Shown here piece by piece: positions 21,386 to 33,024 of a stretch of DNA of 64,000 nucleotides. Numbering within the stretch: the stretch's first letter is position 1; each line of letters starts with the position of its first letter. The notes under the pieces are model-generated. The model saw nothing but the letters and a program-made list of their open reading frames with translations, was not told the DNA's origin and did not search any database. Location of the stretch: assembly GCA_947462335.1 (NCBI GenBank), contig OX381721.1, forward strand, positions 37,040,488-37,104,487. Reading direction: 5' to 3'. Position numbers and translations under genes: made by a program. This stretch comes from Harmothoe impar. Lineage: Eukaryota > Annelida > Polychaeta > Phyllodocida > Polynoidae.

Positions 21386-21752
21386 ATAATAAAGTGCATT
21401 AATTAAAGTACTATAATCCCTATAAGGACAATGTGTACTATTTATGTTCGACAATGATTGGTTTTTAACGAGCGACCTGCCATGTCTGTATGCTTAACAG
21501 TTAAGGACCGCATTGTGCTTAACTGTACAACAGGTGTAGTCATCATAATACTGTGTCATATTTTCTCCTTGTTTCCTAGGTATAGGGAAGGGTTCGGTCA
21601 ATTTTATTCTACCAACAATAACTCCTGTTCACTTCGGATTATATCAATTTGATGTATGATTATGTGATTGAAGCAAAAATATCTATACCTAGATTTTTAT
21701 AGATGAAATTTGAAGATAGGACACCCTTAACTATGGCCACATATGGTGCAAG

Positions 21753-21983
21753 GTAAGCATGATACCTAAACGCATCACGCCGTTGGTTGTCCTGATGCAT
21801 GTCCTGGCAAGTAACTCACAGGGGCTGCATTCGAGCATCATGCCAACCGTATGGGGTTGAGACACTCCCGCAGGGTCGACATGATGTGTCAATACAGCAC
21901 TGGCGAGTTACTCACCGAGGTTGCATAGGTACATGATGATGACAAATGTCATCTTTTAACGACATCCGTCCTTAAAGGGTTAA
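21753..21983 (-). mobile_element. Family A copy, near full length
   Basis: Contains both hairpins and the clear end GACATCCGTCCTTAAAGGG followed by TTAA. The spacer GTATGGGGTTGAGACACTCC is conserved. Confidence 0.85.
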
Positions 21984-22796
21984 AGCATTAAGGGCTGCTT
22001 TATGGTGCCATTAGGTACCCATAAACTGTATACAGAGGGCTCCCACGTGAAGGGTCAGAGATAGGGTTTCTGACAGCAATGGTACACCACAAAGACTAGT
22101 GTTTGTTTTATGTGTTTGAATTATACCATTGTACTAGCATTAGTTTACCTACATCCATAAAGATGTGCTTATAGCCTTATAGCAGATGAATAATTAGCTG
22201 TGGGTGTCCTTGATTAAAACAGCAGATATTTATAAAGAGTCTGACTGTGGTAAAGCAAGGCTACTTTAGCAGCAAGATCAGCTGTTGAAAGTTGGATTTT
22301 ACTCGATTGGTAATTTGTGTCATAGATTGCACCTGGTCATAGATTGCACCCAGTCATTTTAAGAATAAGATTTTCTTTTAAGAACAAGATTTTCTTTTAT
22401 GAACAAGATTTTCTTTATTTGCCTGTTAGTTTGACGAGATACATGAGTCACTAATGTCTGTTGGTGTACAGAAATGTTCATATGATACCATGGAGGATAA
22501 GTCTGTACATATAGAGGAAAACATTGACCCATGTTTGTGAGGCACAGCCTCCTGGTTTCTCCAGCTGTGGTGCATTGGACATCATCCGCCTCATGTGATA
22601 CAACCCAGAGCACCACTCATGGAGAATCGTCATTCAGACAGATTATCTCTGTCTATATACTTGGGATATAAGGGTGATCTAAACTGATTATACCAATGGT
22701 AGCAAGGTGTGTTTTAGTTGTAGCTTGTAGACTGATTAGAAACAAATTAATTACAATCTGAGAGTCCAGCTCTGATTACCTTGCGGCTTAACAATT
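21984..22796. other. Unannotated interval with a family B scrap
   Basis: At 22318-22362 there are two ATAGATTGCACC(T/C)(G/A)GTCA units from a family B arm, followed by three AAGAACAAGATTTTCTTTTA-type units of about 20 bp (22368-22420). Otherwise nothing is recognised. Confidence 0.5.
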
Positions 22797-23043
22797 TAAA
22801 GGCTGTATGACACTTTAATGTCCTATTGCATTTGTTGACACTGTTCACCCATGCAGCCTTGGCAGTGCTGTTCAGCAGGGCTGCATCCTTACATCATACC
22901 CACCCTTTGCGTGTGAATCAAACTATCCTTGGTGTGATGGCCGAATGCATCCCCGGCGAGTAACTCGCCAGGACTGGATTAATGAATTACGCTGACGAAG
23001 CATATTTGGGATTAAAGTGCTATGCCACCCTTAAAGGGATTTA
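22797..23043. mobile_element. Family A copy
   Basis: Hairpin pieces GCGAGTAACTCGCCAGGACT and GCAGCAGGGCTGCAT-like arms. The right end CCACCCTTAAAGGGATTTAA is mutated. The two ends seem to be of the same type, so it may be a recombined copy. Confidence 0.7.
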
Positions 23044-23145
23044 AGGCAACCCTATGGAGGATTACCGCAAGAAAGCTGTACAAACTGTAACCCGAACTAA
23101 TGAGGATGGGATTAGCCGACTGTGTAGAATAAATACAATCAACAT

Positions 23146-23390
23146 CTTTAAGGATGGCATCTTTCTAAAAGCGATATTTGTCATTATAATGCACCAATGC
23201 AGCTCCTTGAGACTAACTCCCTTGTGCTGCATTGGTCCATCATGATGACCCTTTGGGAGTGGATCAACCATTTGGGATCAGCATGATGCTTCAATGCAGC
23301 CTCAGGGGGTTACTCGCCACGGCTGTATTCATGCAGCATGACAACTAATGGCATGATCTTTTATTACATTATGCCATTCTTAAAGGGTTA
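23146..23390 (+). mobile_element. Family A copy, full length
   Basis: CTTTAAGGATGGCATCTTTC at the left; ATGCCATTCTTAAAGGG with TTAA at the right. Both hairpins are present. A 69-codon minus-strand ORF here is a shadow of the element. Confidence 0.85.
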
Positions 23391-23440
23391 AAAATGTTTA
23401 TTACAACCCCACAACCTGGTCTGCAGACTGTGCAGCTGGT

Positions 23441-23691
23441 TTAACCCTTTAACAACAGTTGTTGTTAAAAGATATTTGTCGGCATGATGCACCAATGCAG
23501 CCGGAGCAAGCTACTCACTGGTGCTGCATTGGTGCATCATGCCTACCCTTTGGGAGTGTCTCAACCCCATAAGGTTGGCATGATCCTTGAATGCAGCGCT
23601 GGCTAGTTACTCGCCAGGGCTGCATTCATGCATCATTCATGCAACCAAGGGCATGATGCATTAAAGTATTATGCCGCCCTTAAAGGTTTAA
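23441..23691 (+). mobile_element. Family A copy, full length
   Basis: Left TTAACCCTTTAACAACAG, right CCGCCCTTAAAGGTTTAA. Hairpin 1 GCACCAATGCAGCC and hairpin 2 GCTTGAATGCAGCGCTGGC are intact. It sits only 50 bp from the preceding copy. Confidence 0.9.
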
Positions 23692-24062
23692 CATTGTCAG
23701 CATGTTGTTCACTAAGTGTCTGGGATTAACCTCCTTTGTCTCATTATATTTGTAGTTATCACTTTAACCCTTTATGGCTTTAAGACTATTAGCAAATGTA
23801 TAACTCGTTATCATTCTAATACATTGTTCCCTGCAGCGGTTATATTCATTTCTGTATAATAGGATATAAAGATGAGAGATATCTAGGCTTATGCTCTATT
23901 CGTCGTATAACTTTTCATAGCTAAGATAAGTGCTGTATTTTGCAATTAATGTTCTCATCGGATATTCTCGAGCTAAACAAGTTATTTCCTTTCTGTACAC
24001 CAGGATAAAATAAACGATATAGATGTATTTATATATCATATCATAGTCAAAAAAGATGAGCT
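23692..24062. other. Unannotated interval
   Basis: AT-rich, nothing recognised. Confidence 0.4.
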
Positions 24063-24440
24063 ACATGCTGTGTTAATGCACTATGTTGTCATTAGGCATG
24101 AATGCACTCCCCAGGGCTGCATTCAAGCATCATGCCAATCCTACAGGGTTTGTGTGGGTTCAATGTAAATCATGTTTTAATCTGATATTCTTTTAGGCAT
24201 AATTCATTAATGCTGTCATGATGCATGAATGCAGTCATGATGCATGAATGCAGTCATGATGCATGAATGCAGTCATGATGCATGAATGCATTCATGCATT
24301 GATGTATGAATGCAGTTATTATACGGGAATGTGAATCTCACTGAGTCTCCATTCATGCATTGTACCGACCTTATGCGATCGATAAAATACGAGAATGGTT
24401 GGCATGATGCACCAATTGGTGCATCATAATGACAAGTGTA
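24063..24440. mobile_element. Family A fragments with local expansion
   Basis: Hairpin 2 pieces (CCCAGGGCTGCATTCAAGCA) are followed by an expanded arm and then by GGCATGATGCACCAATTGGT. Neither TTAA terminus is clear. Confidence 0.65.
24214..24290. repeat. 19-bp tandem repeat derived from a family A arm
   Basis: Four exact copies of GTCATGATGCATGAATGCA. The sequence is an arm of hairpin 2, so a hairpin arm has been tandemly amplified. Confidence 0.95.
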
Positions 24441-24644
24441 CATGAATCTATGTAACGGTACGATACGCTCCATAATGGATTGAACTTACACTGCACATTA
24501 AGATACTACTCTCTATTACTTGAGTTAATTCCATGAACTACGATGGGATTCTTCAAGGTGACCCAGACATACATCGGGAAATATCAATGAGAAATGCCTT
24601 TTCACAAAGAGCTTTTGAGCATCAGATCAACTCCTAACTATTAC

Positions 24645-24941
24645 AGGCTGTGTCTCACGAACATGGGCCAATGTTTTCATCTATGACTGGTGCAATCTTC
24701 GAGCGGGTGCAATCTTTGAGCGGGTGAAATCTTTGAGCGGGTGCAATCTTTGACTGGCTAGCAAGGAAAAGGCAAATATAGGGGCTATGTAGACAGAAAT
24801 GGAGCTTTTACACTATATATCACAACTTCCCTGGCATTTCAGTGTACATAGCACCCATTTCATTCATTTTGAATCTTGCTGGTCAAAGACGACACTCAGA
24901 CAAAGACGTTCACATTGGCCCAATCTCATGAGACATGGCCT
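24645..24941. mobile_element. Family B MITE, copy 4
   Basis: Left AGGCTGTGTCTCACGAACAT, right CATTGGCCCAATCTCATGAG with ACATGGCCT. The left subterminal unit GAGCGGGTGCAATCTTT is repeated about three times. Confidence 0.8.
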
Positions 24942-25120
24942 ACAGACAGTTTGAGGTACTAGGGACATCCCAACTATATGTACATGAATACTCCTAGTAG
25001 CACACCTTTGAACTATTCAGAAACAGGTTTTTTTCACGATACACGTAAACCCCTCATGAGTGCTTTATGCAGTGTTCACTTTGATGCATCCAGGGTAATT
25101 CAATGGGTGCATAAAAGAAC

Positions 25121-25322
25121 GCTTTAAGGGTGGCATAATGCCTTAATGCAACATGCATTGGTCGTCATGATGCATGAATGCAGCCCTGATGAGCAACTCG
25201 CCAGGGCTGCATTCATGCATCATGCCGACCATACAGGCTCGAGACACTCCCACACGGTGGTCATGATGCATGAACGTAGCATGGGCGAGTTACTTGCTGG
25301 GGCTGTATTAGTCCATCATTTG
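25121..25322 (-). mobile_element. Family A copy, right end truncated
   Basis: GCTTTAAGGGTGGCATAATG start, both hairpins (GAGCAACTCGCCAGGGCTGC; GCGAGTTACTTGC). Ends abruptly near CCATCATTTGG. Confidence 0.8.
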
Positions 25323-25590
25323 GTCTACACTGGTGTACTGAGGAGATGTTCTCAGGACGTTATATTACAAAAACTGTTTTTTTTTTGGTAGACCCAAGTT
25401 GAAAAATTATCGAAATCCGTCTCAGAAGCGGTCTTGTTGAATTGTTATAGAACAATACCTTAATATGGGACGCGTTTTACCAAAATGGGTCGGAGGTTGC
25501 ACTTTAATGAGCCTAGATATGGGCTACCCATTAAGTATTATAGGGTAGAAAATATAATTTTTGAAAATAAATACATATGCCTAGTTATGA

Positions 25591-25770
25591 AAATGGAACC
25601 AGAAAGTATGATATATAGTAAAACCACCATCGTAGATTCTGGTTCCTGTCCAGTGGTTCACAGCTACCAGCAGGGGTTGCCCAGACCAAGCAAAATCCCA
25701 AGTTCAAGGTCATTTGGCAGTTACCAGAGCTTTCCTTCAGCAGGATTTGGGAACACGAGTACAATCCCCT
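25591..25770. repeat. Single-arm copy of the 164-484 inverted-repeat element
   Basis: CTACCAGCAGGGGTTGCCCA and GGCAGTTACCAGAGCTTTCC match the right arm of the first copy. The left arm is reduced to a short AAATGGAACCAGAAAG piece. Confidence 0.7.
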
Positions 25771-26772
25771 TTGAAGTAACATCAGCCACAGGCTACAGGT
25801 GCAAGTGTCAGAACACCCACCTCTTAACACGAACACCGTTTTATAAAGGCAGTCTCTGGTTTTGATGATTTTAGTTATTTTCTTTCAAGACTAATCACCC
25901 GAGAGAGGTGATTCTCCCTTCGCTGTTCTGAGGTGTTTATAAGGTAAGATGTGGGGTGTTAGCTTATGGCGGTGGTATATTAAAGTTAGTATATCCGATA
26001 ATAGGGGGTCAAAATATTCTCTTATAATATAATCCAGTATTTTCATTATGGTCATACTTCATTGGCTACACATGTTATTCACTCTCATTCCCCATATTTC
26101 TGCTTGTATTTAGAATGAATCCATAAGTTTATGGCCAAGGTGCACATTTTGGAGAGCACAAATTAATGTGCACCCAGTACATATATGCACCATAACAGTC
26201 TCTAGATGGGTACTGTGTCACCTTAATTGAGTCATTCCAGCGTATAGATTATGTTTGATTTGAGGCTGTGGGGGGCGCTGTGTTCGCTGTGTATGCTGTT
26301 AGTTTTTTTTTGTCAAAATACATGATGTAACAGTATGATATATAGTTTGAAAGAATGAAACTATGTATTGCAATCTCAACATGATTCAAGCTCATCTTCA
26401 TTACATACAAATTTTCTACTTTAGTCATTTAACTATTTTCTCACATTTTCCCTATACACCAAGAAACAATGTCATTTCATCAGGAAACAGTTTTTTTTTC
26501 TGGAATTGCGATTCTTCCATGCCAGGCATTCACCAGACTAATAACAACCGGTCTCAGTTCCCGTTTGATTAGTCCGTACCCCCCCCCCCCTCCTCCTCTC
26601 TGCGCCCCTCCCCGCGCAGCCCCTGCCAGCTGCCAGTATCTTTTTAAGGTTGTCATGACAACAGAATTAATCTTAATCTCTGTGTGTTCATTTGAGTTCT
26701 GTTTCCTCTCCCATCAATGTTAACCCTTGCTGGTGTTTGATATTAAACAAAAATATAAATTAGTAACGTGTA
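25771..26772. other. Unannotated interval
   Basis: Non-coding; a C-tract at about 26579-26590 is followed by CTCCTCCTCT. Nothing else recognised. Confidence 0.45.
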
Positions 26773-27023
26773 AGGCCCAAAAAAAGGTTTGTTTCAGGTA
26801 AGTGGGAGAAAAATGTAGGGTTGGTAGGTCGGATTTTTTAAAATTTAAAATGAAATAATTTTTTAACACGATTGTACCGGCCAAATTTTTTTGGTACGTG
26901 AAAATTGACTGAAAAAGGGTAAAAATGCGAAATTTCTTCAAAATTGAATAAAAATAAGTAGGCTCAGCCCTGTTTTAATAGGGTCGGTCGGGTGACCTGA
27001 AACAAACCTCTTTTTTTTGGCCA
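26773..27023. mobile_element. Family G MITE, copy 2
   Basis: Left GGCCCAAAAAAAGGTTTGTT and TCAGG; right GGTGACCTGAAACAAACCTC and a T-run ending GGCC. The internal GGTAGGTCGGATTTTTTAAA motif is shared. Confidence 0.85.
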
Positions 27024-27174
27024 TATCACAGAATGCATGGTTCAATCACCTATTGGTACGTCATTTAGTGTACAGCTGATATATGACATCAACTATTATA
27101 AGTAATATGTTATACAATATTGTTCAGGGCCATAGATGGTTAATCTATTGATGTTACCTACTATAGATTTAGAA

Positions 27175-27359
27175 TACCGTATTCAACGTAATAAGCGCCC
27201 TCCCCCTAATAAGCGCTCCCCCCCCTTTTTGAGGCATTTTTAGATTAAAACACAGGGTCAGAATTCGCGATTTCGGGGACATTTAAACTCTTGAATACTA
27301 AAAAACTCATAAAAATGATTTTATAAGCGCCCTGGGCGCTTATTACGTCGAATACGGTA
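27175..27359. mobile_element. Family D MITE, copy 1
   Basis: TIRs TACCGTATTCAACGTAATAA and the mirrored TTATTACGTCGAATACGGTA, followed inside by GCGCCC/GGGCGC. Ends in TA, suggesting TA target duplication. The copy at 50891-51074 is in opposite orientation. Confidence 0.9.
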
Positions 27360-28237
27360 AATGGCTATGATCAGCCATGGTCTCTAACATCACCCAGCAG
27401 CCACATCGACTCGAGTTGTCTAACAGATTCCGCTCCCGTCACCATAGGCTCAGAGGCAATCGACAGACGGGAAAGCTGTCCAATTGTCACTCGTCTTGAT
27501 AATGGTTAATTATGTAACAGTCGGTAATGAACGGTTCAGCTTTCATTAGAACTTGTCAAACGATGAAAGAGTAATCAGTTATAATGGAGAAAAAGCGGAA
27601 AGCCTCTTACGGGTTTGAGACTTGTATTTTAACCATTTAAATGGGCAGAGTCCGATGATTATGGCTCAAAAATAAATTTAGCTAAGAATGAACTAGGATG
27701 TTTAATATGACCATAGTTCATGTCCTACCTACTTTATTGAGCATTATTCCCCAGAATTCTACTCAGATTTCAGCTAACTATCAGTTTTATGTTTAATTTG
27801 AGACTTTTTGCTGTTCTTTCTCGGTGAAATTTCCTCCCTCTCCAAGCCGGATGTTTGACTGTCTGCCATGGTGACCAGTCACCTAGAGAGTCATCAAGAC
27901 CTTAGTGGGTGGGAAGTGGTTTTGTGCGAAAAAGATTTCCTCTGGTTTTGTGTCAAGCAAGGGTTCACCCCACTCCTTTGTCCACTGGTTCACCCAAGCC
28001 AGTTCAACATAATTTAAGACTTTTGGAGTCCACGCATTGAAAAACATACTGAAAACAGCAATACCTGTGTTCATGGGACCGTCTAAATTGCCTATTATTT
28101 CCTATCAGTGAGATTTTATTGTGCCCAATCCTCCAAATATGATATCATAATGACATTTTAAACTCCTTAAAGTAGAATTCAAATTACGGAAAAAGATCTG
28201 ACCATGCCATTTTATGGCGGGCAGATTGTTCTAATGT
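27360..28237. other. Unannotated interval
   Basis: Non-coding; no element or gene recognised. Confidence 0.45.
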
Positions 28238-28317
28238 GATTTATATGGCCCTATCGCCATGATGCTTAAATGCACTACTAAATAGCCAGGTTAGTTAATA
28301 CTTACTAACCCGTATAG

Positions 28318-28570
28318 GGCTGTGTCTCACGACATTGGGCCAATGTTTTTGTCTCTGACTGGGTGCTGTCTCTGACCAGGTGCCGTCTCTGACTGGGTGC
28401 CGTCTCTGACCGGATGCTACTTTGGGAGGTTAGTTCTCTTCTACCAACAGCAGGAGGCTATTTATAATTACATAACAACTGCAATAACATTTTTACAAAC
28501 CCTTATATATATGACTATAGGTTAAGATTTAGATGAAATAAAATGTTGACACCAGGTCAGAGACACAGCC
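28318..28570. mobile_element. Family B MITE, copy 5
   Basis: GGCTGTGTCTCACGACATTG left end; GTCAGAGACACAGCC right end. Four GTCTCTGAC(T/C) units in the left arm. Right arm shortened. Confidence 0.8.
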
Positions 28571-28880
28571 ATAGGTCTTTTAGTTTCAGCTGTATCAAAG
28601 TTTGTCTTTTCTACTGAGACGTCAGTCATATTCTATTTGGGCTTAGTCTTTTTTTCAAATATCCTTTCGGCATTTTGACTTATGCACGGTGAATACCCCT
28701 ATGACTAACCTGGGACCGCCATTCATGACTTACCTCTTAAATCTCTAGATTATCGGTGTAGGTTAGATTGGATGAGTAGATGAGGACTGTGTCCTACAGT
28801 ACCACAACGTATTACACTTAGTCAGTATAGACACAGAGAAGCTCCCACAAAAGCCGAGCAGACCCTTGGGCCCTATCAAA

Positions 28881-29020
28881 ACTTTAAGGACGGCATAATG
28901 CTTTGTTGCATTATGCACAAGTGTGGTCATGATGCCTATATGCTATCCTGGTAAGTGAATCCCCAAACCTGCATTTGTACATCATGCCAATGCCTCAGAT
29001 GATACACTCCCAAAAGGTGG
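28881..29020 (-). mobile_element. Family A copy, partial
   Basis: Begins ACTTTAAGGACGGCATAATG and retains a decayed hairpin 2; the rest is lost. Confidence 0.6.
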
Positions 29021-29292
29021 GTAAAATACAGAGTCTAGGCAATGCTTGTGGATTACCTATAATGGTTTGACATCATGACAAACAAAAAACTGCAAACCCT
29101 AGAGCCGGCATGAAGCCCCTAGAGTGCTAGCAGTCCCTAGGGGGAGGGGGGTCATTAAGCAAGTCTATCTAGCAGTCTAAAGATTAAACACGACTGAGGA
29201 GGTGAAGAAAAAACTGATTATTTTTCTCGTCTTCAATCTGCCTCCTGCCTCCCCTTCTTCGTCATTAGGAACATTGACAGCTACTTAGCCGT

Positions 29293-29533
29293 TTAACCCT
29301 TTAAGGACAGATGTGGCTAAAAGATGGCATTTGTCGTCATAATGCACCAAGGCGAGTAACTCGCCGGTGCTACATAGGTGCATCATGCCGACCCTACAGG
29401 AGTGTCTTAACCCCGTAGGGTTGGCAAGAGGCTTGAATGCAACACTGACAAGTTACTCGCCAGGGCTGCATTCATGCATCATGATGACCAATGCATGATG
29501 CATTAAGGCATTATACCATTCTTATAGGGTTAA
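29293..29533 (+). mobile_element. Family A copy, full length
   Basis: TTAACCCTTTAAGGACAG ... CATTCTTATAGGGTTAA. Hairpin 1 has lost part of its left arm (CACCAAGGCGAGTAACTCGC). Both TTAA flanks are intact. Confidence 0.9.
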
Positions 29534-29540
29534 GCACAGT

Positions 29541-29709
29541 ACTCAACCCTGTATGGTCGGCATGATGCATGAATACAGCCCTGGTAAGTAACTCACTAGA
29601 GCTGACCCTATGGAGTTGAGACACTCCTGAAGGGTCATCATGAGGCTGTCTTGGTGCATCAAGATGACAAATGTAAGCTTTTAGCCAAATACCATCCTTA
29701 AATGGTAAA
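29541..29709 (-). mobile_element. Family A copy, partial, adjacent
   Basis: GGCATGATGCATGAATACAG through AGATGACAAATGTAAGCTTT and the CCATCCTTAAATGG end. It follows the previous copy within 10 bp. Confidence 0.75.
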
Positions 29710-29924
29710 AGTACTACACCACTCACAGAACACCCTAAAGTGGTTTTGAGAAGAAAAAAACCTGGGAGAGCAGAGAAAAACCTGCAGATGATGGAGAATC
29801 CATCTCTTAGAGCAATATGCGTTTAGTTTTTGTCTCACGCGACTCTTGGTACTTCATTCTATTCAGCCAATCAGTGAGAGCGAGCTCCTTTTTTTGGGTT
29901 CATACTAGGGTTTGTGGTTATTAT

Positions 29925-30137
29925 AAGGGAGTGTTAACTTGTTTTTTTTTGGGGGGGGGTGAAAGATTTTGGGGGGACCAAAAAAATTGCACCCCTTTTT
30001 ATTGAAAAAGTCTGCCCATTACTATGGCTGCGCTCAATGTGAGCTTGCTTGAAGAGGGGGGGGACCAACAAAATTTCAACCCGCTCGGATGAAAATCCAC
30101 CTACCCCCTTATCGTTAAAAATTGATCACTCCCTAAG
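29925..30137. mobile_element. Family J element, copy 2
   Basis: AAGGGAGTGTTAACTTGTTT with a G-run at the left; GTTAAAAATTGATCACTCCC at the right. GGGGACCAAAAAAATTGCAC motif inside. Confidence 0.65.
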
Positions 30138-30626
30138 GAGCGGCCAACTTTTACAGTGAGAGAGGGCTCCTAAGGGAATGGTCAAACCTACCAACTGATA
30201 TCAAGCAGCATCCAATTTCAACTAACAGAGTGGCAATTATTTGATGACAGGGATGGAAATTCTTGGGATCCGCTCCCCCTCATGAACAGAAAATAATGTG
30301 CATCCCTCTTTGAACTATAGTATTCCATGTTTGTTTTAGGCAAACAAGTTGACATTTTTCTGACTAACTCCATCTAGAGGGATCATTTGTGAGGCCCTCC
30401 TAAAATCCACCCCCTCCCTTTTGCTAAATACTGACCACTCCCTTGGACCCACTTGATAGTTGAATGGTAGCTAGTGGTTATTGGACTTGGGTTCACTTAG
30501 TTATTCACAACCCTTCATTAAAAAGCCCTCATTAGGAATACTTTATTTGACAAGGCTTATAATATTGTAAGCGATCACTCCAGTAGTTCACCACTATGTC
30601 ATCTATGTAGCTCACTATCAACAATC

Positions 30627-31010
30627 CAGCATGGGCCTCTTGGGCCCATGTGTGTTTTTCTTGGGCCAGCTGGGCTTGCCCGTATATGGATTATGGTCCT
30701 TTTTATCCGGCTACCAGTGAGAGCCCAGATGGGCCAGCTCAGGAAAACTTTTTTTCCCATAAATATTTTGTAAATATTTCAAAACATGCTGACATATGAT
30801 TTTCCTCCAGAAATCATCATTTATTGTACATCTTTATAGTTTATATTTAATCTTGGCTGGGGCTGGGCAGTTTGAATCTGGGCTAGCCCATCTGGATTCC
30901 CACTGGTAGCCCTGGACAAAAAAGAGCATAACCAAAAAAGAGCATAATCAGCCTGCCCACGTAAAAACACGTTCGGGTCCCACTAAGCAATGTTGGCTGG
31001 GATTATACTA
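30627..31010. mobile_element. Family H element, copy 2
   Basis: GGGCCCATGTGTGTTTTTCT ... GGGTCCCACTAAGCAATGTT followed by GGCTGGGA. Inverted pieces CCCATCTGGATTCCCACTGG / CCAGTGAGAGCCCAGATGGG lie near the middle. Confidence 0.7.
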
Positions 31011-31190
31011 TTAATTTGTGATTTGCTTCAGTCTCGATGCTTGGTTCAATCAAACCGATAATCAGTGGTACCGGGCTTCCTACCAGGTATTTGCCACTGC
31101 TATCGCTTCTAAAATTAATCGGGGGTTCAATTTTGTGCATATGTAAACATCTTCCTTAACTGTAATTTAAATTTACTTTAGTCTACTAGT

Positions 31191-31289
31191 CTTAAAGTGG
31201 CATTCTCACTGAGCGTTTTGCACTCACAATTCTAGTACTGTTCTAGTCTACTATGTGGTAAGTGCGAGTGGTGAGAATGCCCCTTTAAG
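31191..31289. mobile_element. 99-bp TIR element unique to duplication copy 1
   Basis: CTTAAAGTGGCATTCTCAC at the left, GTGAGAATGCCCCTTTAAG at the right: 19-bp TIRs with one or two mismatches. Absent from the equivalent place in copy 2, although the flanks there are also diverged. Confidence 0.8.
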
Positions 31290-31407
31290 TTACAGAAACA
31301 TAATGGAATCGGATAATCCAGAATGAGGATTTATATGGCCCTATCGCCATGATGCTTAAATGCACTACTAAATAGCCAGGTTAGTTAATACTTACTAACC
31401 CGTATAG

Positions 31408-31660
31408 GGCTGTGTCTCACGACCTTGGGCCAATGTTTTTGTCTCTGACTGGGTGCTGTCTCTGACCAGGTGCCGTCTCTGACTGGGTGCCGTCTCTGAC
31501 CGGATGCTACTTTGGGAGGTTAGTTCTCTTCTACCAACAGCAGGAGGCTATTTATAATTACATAACAACTGCAATAACATTTTTGCAAACCCTTATATAT
31601 ATGACTGTAGGTTAAGATTTAGATGAAATAAAATGTTGACACCAGGTCAGAGACACAGCC
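31408..31660. mobile_element. Family B MITE, copy 6 (duplicate of copy 5)
   Basis: Offset exactly 3,090 bp from copy 5 and almost identical; CACGACCTTGG here versus CACGACATTGG there. Confidence 0.85.
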
Positions 31661-31970
31661 ATAGGTCTTTTAGTTTCAGCTGTATCAAAGTTTGTCTTTT
31701 CTACTGAGACGTCAGTCATATTCTTTTTGGGCTTAGTCTTTTTTTCAAATATCCTTTCCGCATTTTGACTTATGCACGGTGAATACCCCTATGACTAACC
31801 TGGGACCGCCATTCATGACTTACCTCTTAAATCTCTAGATTATCGGTGTAGGTTAGATTGGATGAGTAGATGAGGACTGTGTCCTACAGTACCACAACGT
31901 ATTACACTTAGTCAGTATAGACACAGAGAAGCTCCCACAAAAGCCGAGCAGACCCTTGGGCCCTATCAAA

Positions 31971-32112
31971 ACTTTAAGGACGGCATAATGCTTTGTTGCA
32001 TTATGCACAAGTGTGGTCATGATGCCTATATGCTATCCTGGTAAGTGAATCCCCAGTCCTGCATTTGTGCATCATGCCAATGCCTCATAGATGATACACT
32101 CCCAAAAGGTGG
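31971..32112 (-). mobile_element. Family A partial copy (duplicate)
   Basis: Counterpart of 28881-29020, with small differences near CCCCAGTCCTGCATTTGTGC. Confidence 0.6.
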
Positions 32113-32394
32113 GTAAGATACAGAGTCTAGGCAATGCTTGTGGGTTACCTTTGATGGTTTGACATCATGAGAAACAAATAACTGCAAAACCAAGAGCCGC
32201 CATGAAGCCACTAGAGTACTAGCAGACCCTGGGGGGGGGGGGGGGGGGGTGGGTCATTAAGCAAGTCTATCTAGCAGTCTAAAGATTAAACACGACTGAG
32301 GAGGTGAAGAAAAAACTGATTATTTTTCTCGTCTTCAATCTGCCTCCTGCCTCCCCTTCTCCATCATTAGGAACATTGACAGCTACTTAGCTGT

Positions 32395-32643
32395 TTAACC
32401 CTTTAAGGACGGATGTCGCTAAAAGATGGCATTTGTTGTCATGAAGCACCAATGCAGCCCCAGCGAGTAACTCACTGGTGCTACATAGGTGCATCATGCC
32501 GAGCCTACAGGAGTGTCTTAACCACGTAGGGTTGGCATGAGACTTGAATGCAACACTGACAATTTACTCGCCAGGCTGCATTCATGCATCATGACGGCCA
32601 ATGCATGATGCATTAAGGCATTATACCATCCTTAAAGGGTTAA
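32395..32643 (+). mobile_element. Family A copy, full length (duplicate)
   Basis: TTAACCCTTTAAGGACGG ... CCATCCTTAAAGGGTTAA with the TTAA flanks intact. Hairpin 1 is better preserved here (CACCAATGCAGCCCCAGCGA) than in the 29293 copy, so the 29293 copy lost bases after the duplication. Confidence 0.92.
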
Positions 32644-32647
32644 GCAC

Positions 32648-32807
32648 GATGCTCAACCCTGTATGGTCGGCATGATGCATGAATACAGCAACTCACTGGA
32701 GTTGACCCTATGGGGTTGAGACACTCCTGAAGGGTCAACATGAGGCTGTCTTGGTGCATCAAGATGACAAATGTAAGCTTTTAGCCAAATATAATCCTTA
32801 AATGGTA
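32648..32807 (-). mobile_element. Family A partial copy (duplicate)
   Basis: Counterpart of 29541-29709; lacks the CCCTGGTAAGTA piece. Confidence 0.75.
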
Positions 32808-33024
32808 AAAGTACTACACCACTCACAGAACACCCTAAAGTGGTTTTGAGAAGAAAAAACCTGGGAGAGCAGAAAAAAAGCCTACAGATGATGGAGAATC
32901 CATCTCTTAGAGCAATATGCGTTTAGTTTTTGTCTCACGCGACTCTTGGTTCTTCATTCTATTCAGACAATCAGTGGGAGCAAGCTCATTTCTTGGGTTC
33001 ATACTAGGGTTTGTGGTTATTATA

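Larger units (their letters stand above)
28238..31327 (+). repeat. Tandem segmental duplication, copy 1
   Basis: 3,090 bp that recur head-to-tail from 31328. Starting at GATTTATATGGCCCTATCGC, the two copies align with few mismatches over the first 900 bp and remain clearly alignable to the end (GTTACAGAAACATAATGG here, GTTACAGAAACATCAATG there). The unit contains family B, A, J and H elements. Copy 1 alone carries the short TIR element at 31191-31289. Confidence 0.95.

Noticed and set aside
20940..25322. Repeated hairpins as tandem terminators or a REP/BIME array
   Set aside because: Copies carry TTAA-flanked inverted termini and occur at scattered positions with eukaryotic repeats, so a transposon family explains them better.
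25485..25865. 126-aa ORF sharing SYQQGLPRPSKIP with the frame at 298-504
   Set aside because: The shared part is the arm of a dispersed inverted repeat, and the opposite strand is equally open. Similarity is at DNA level.
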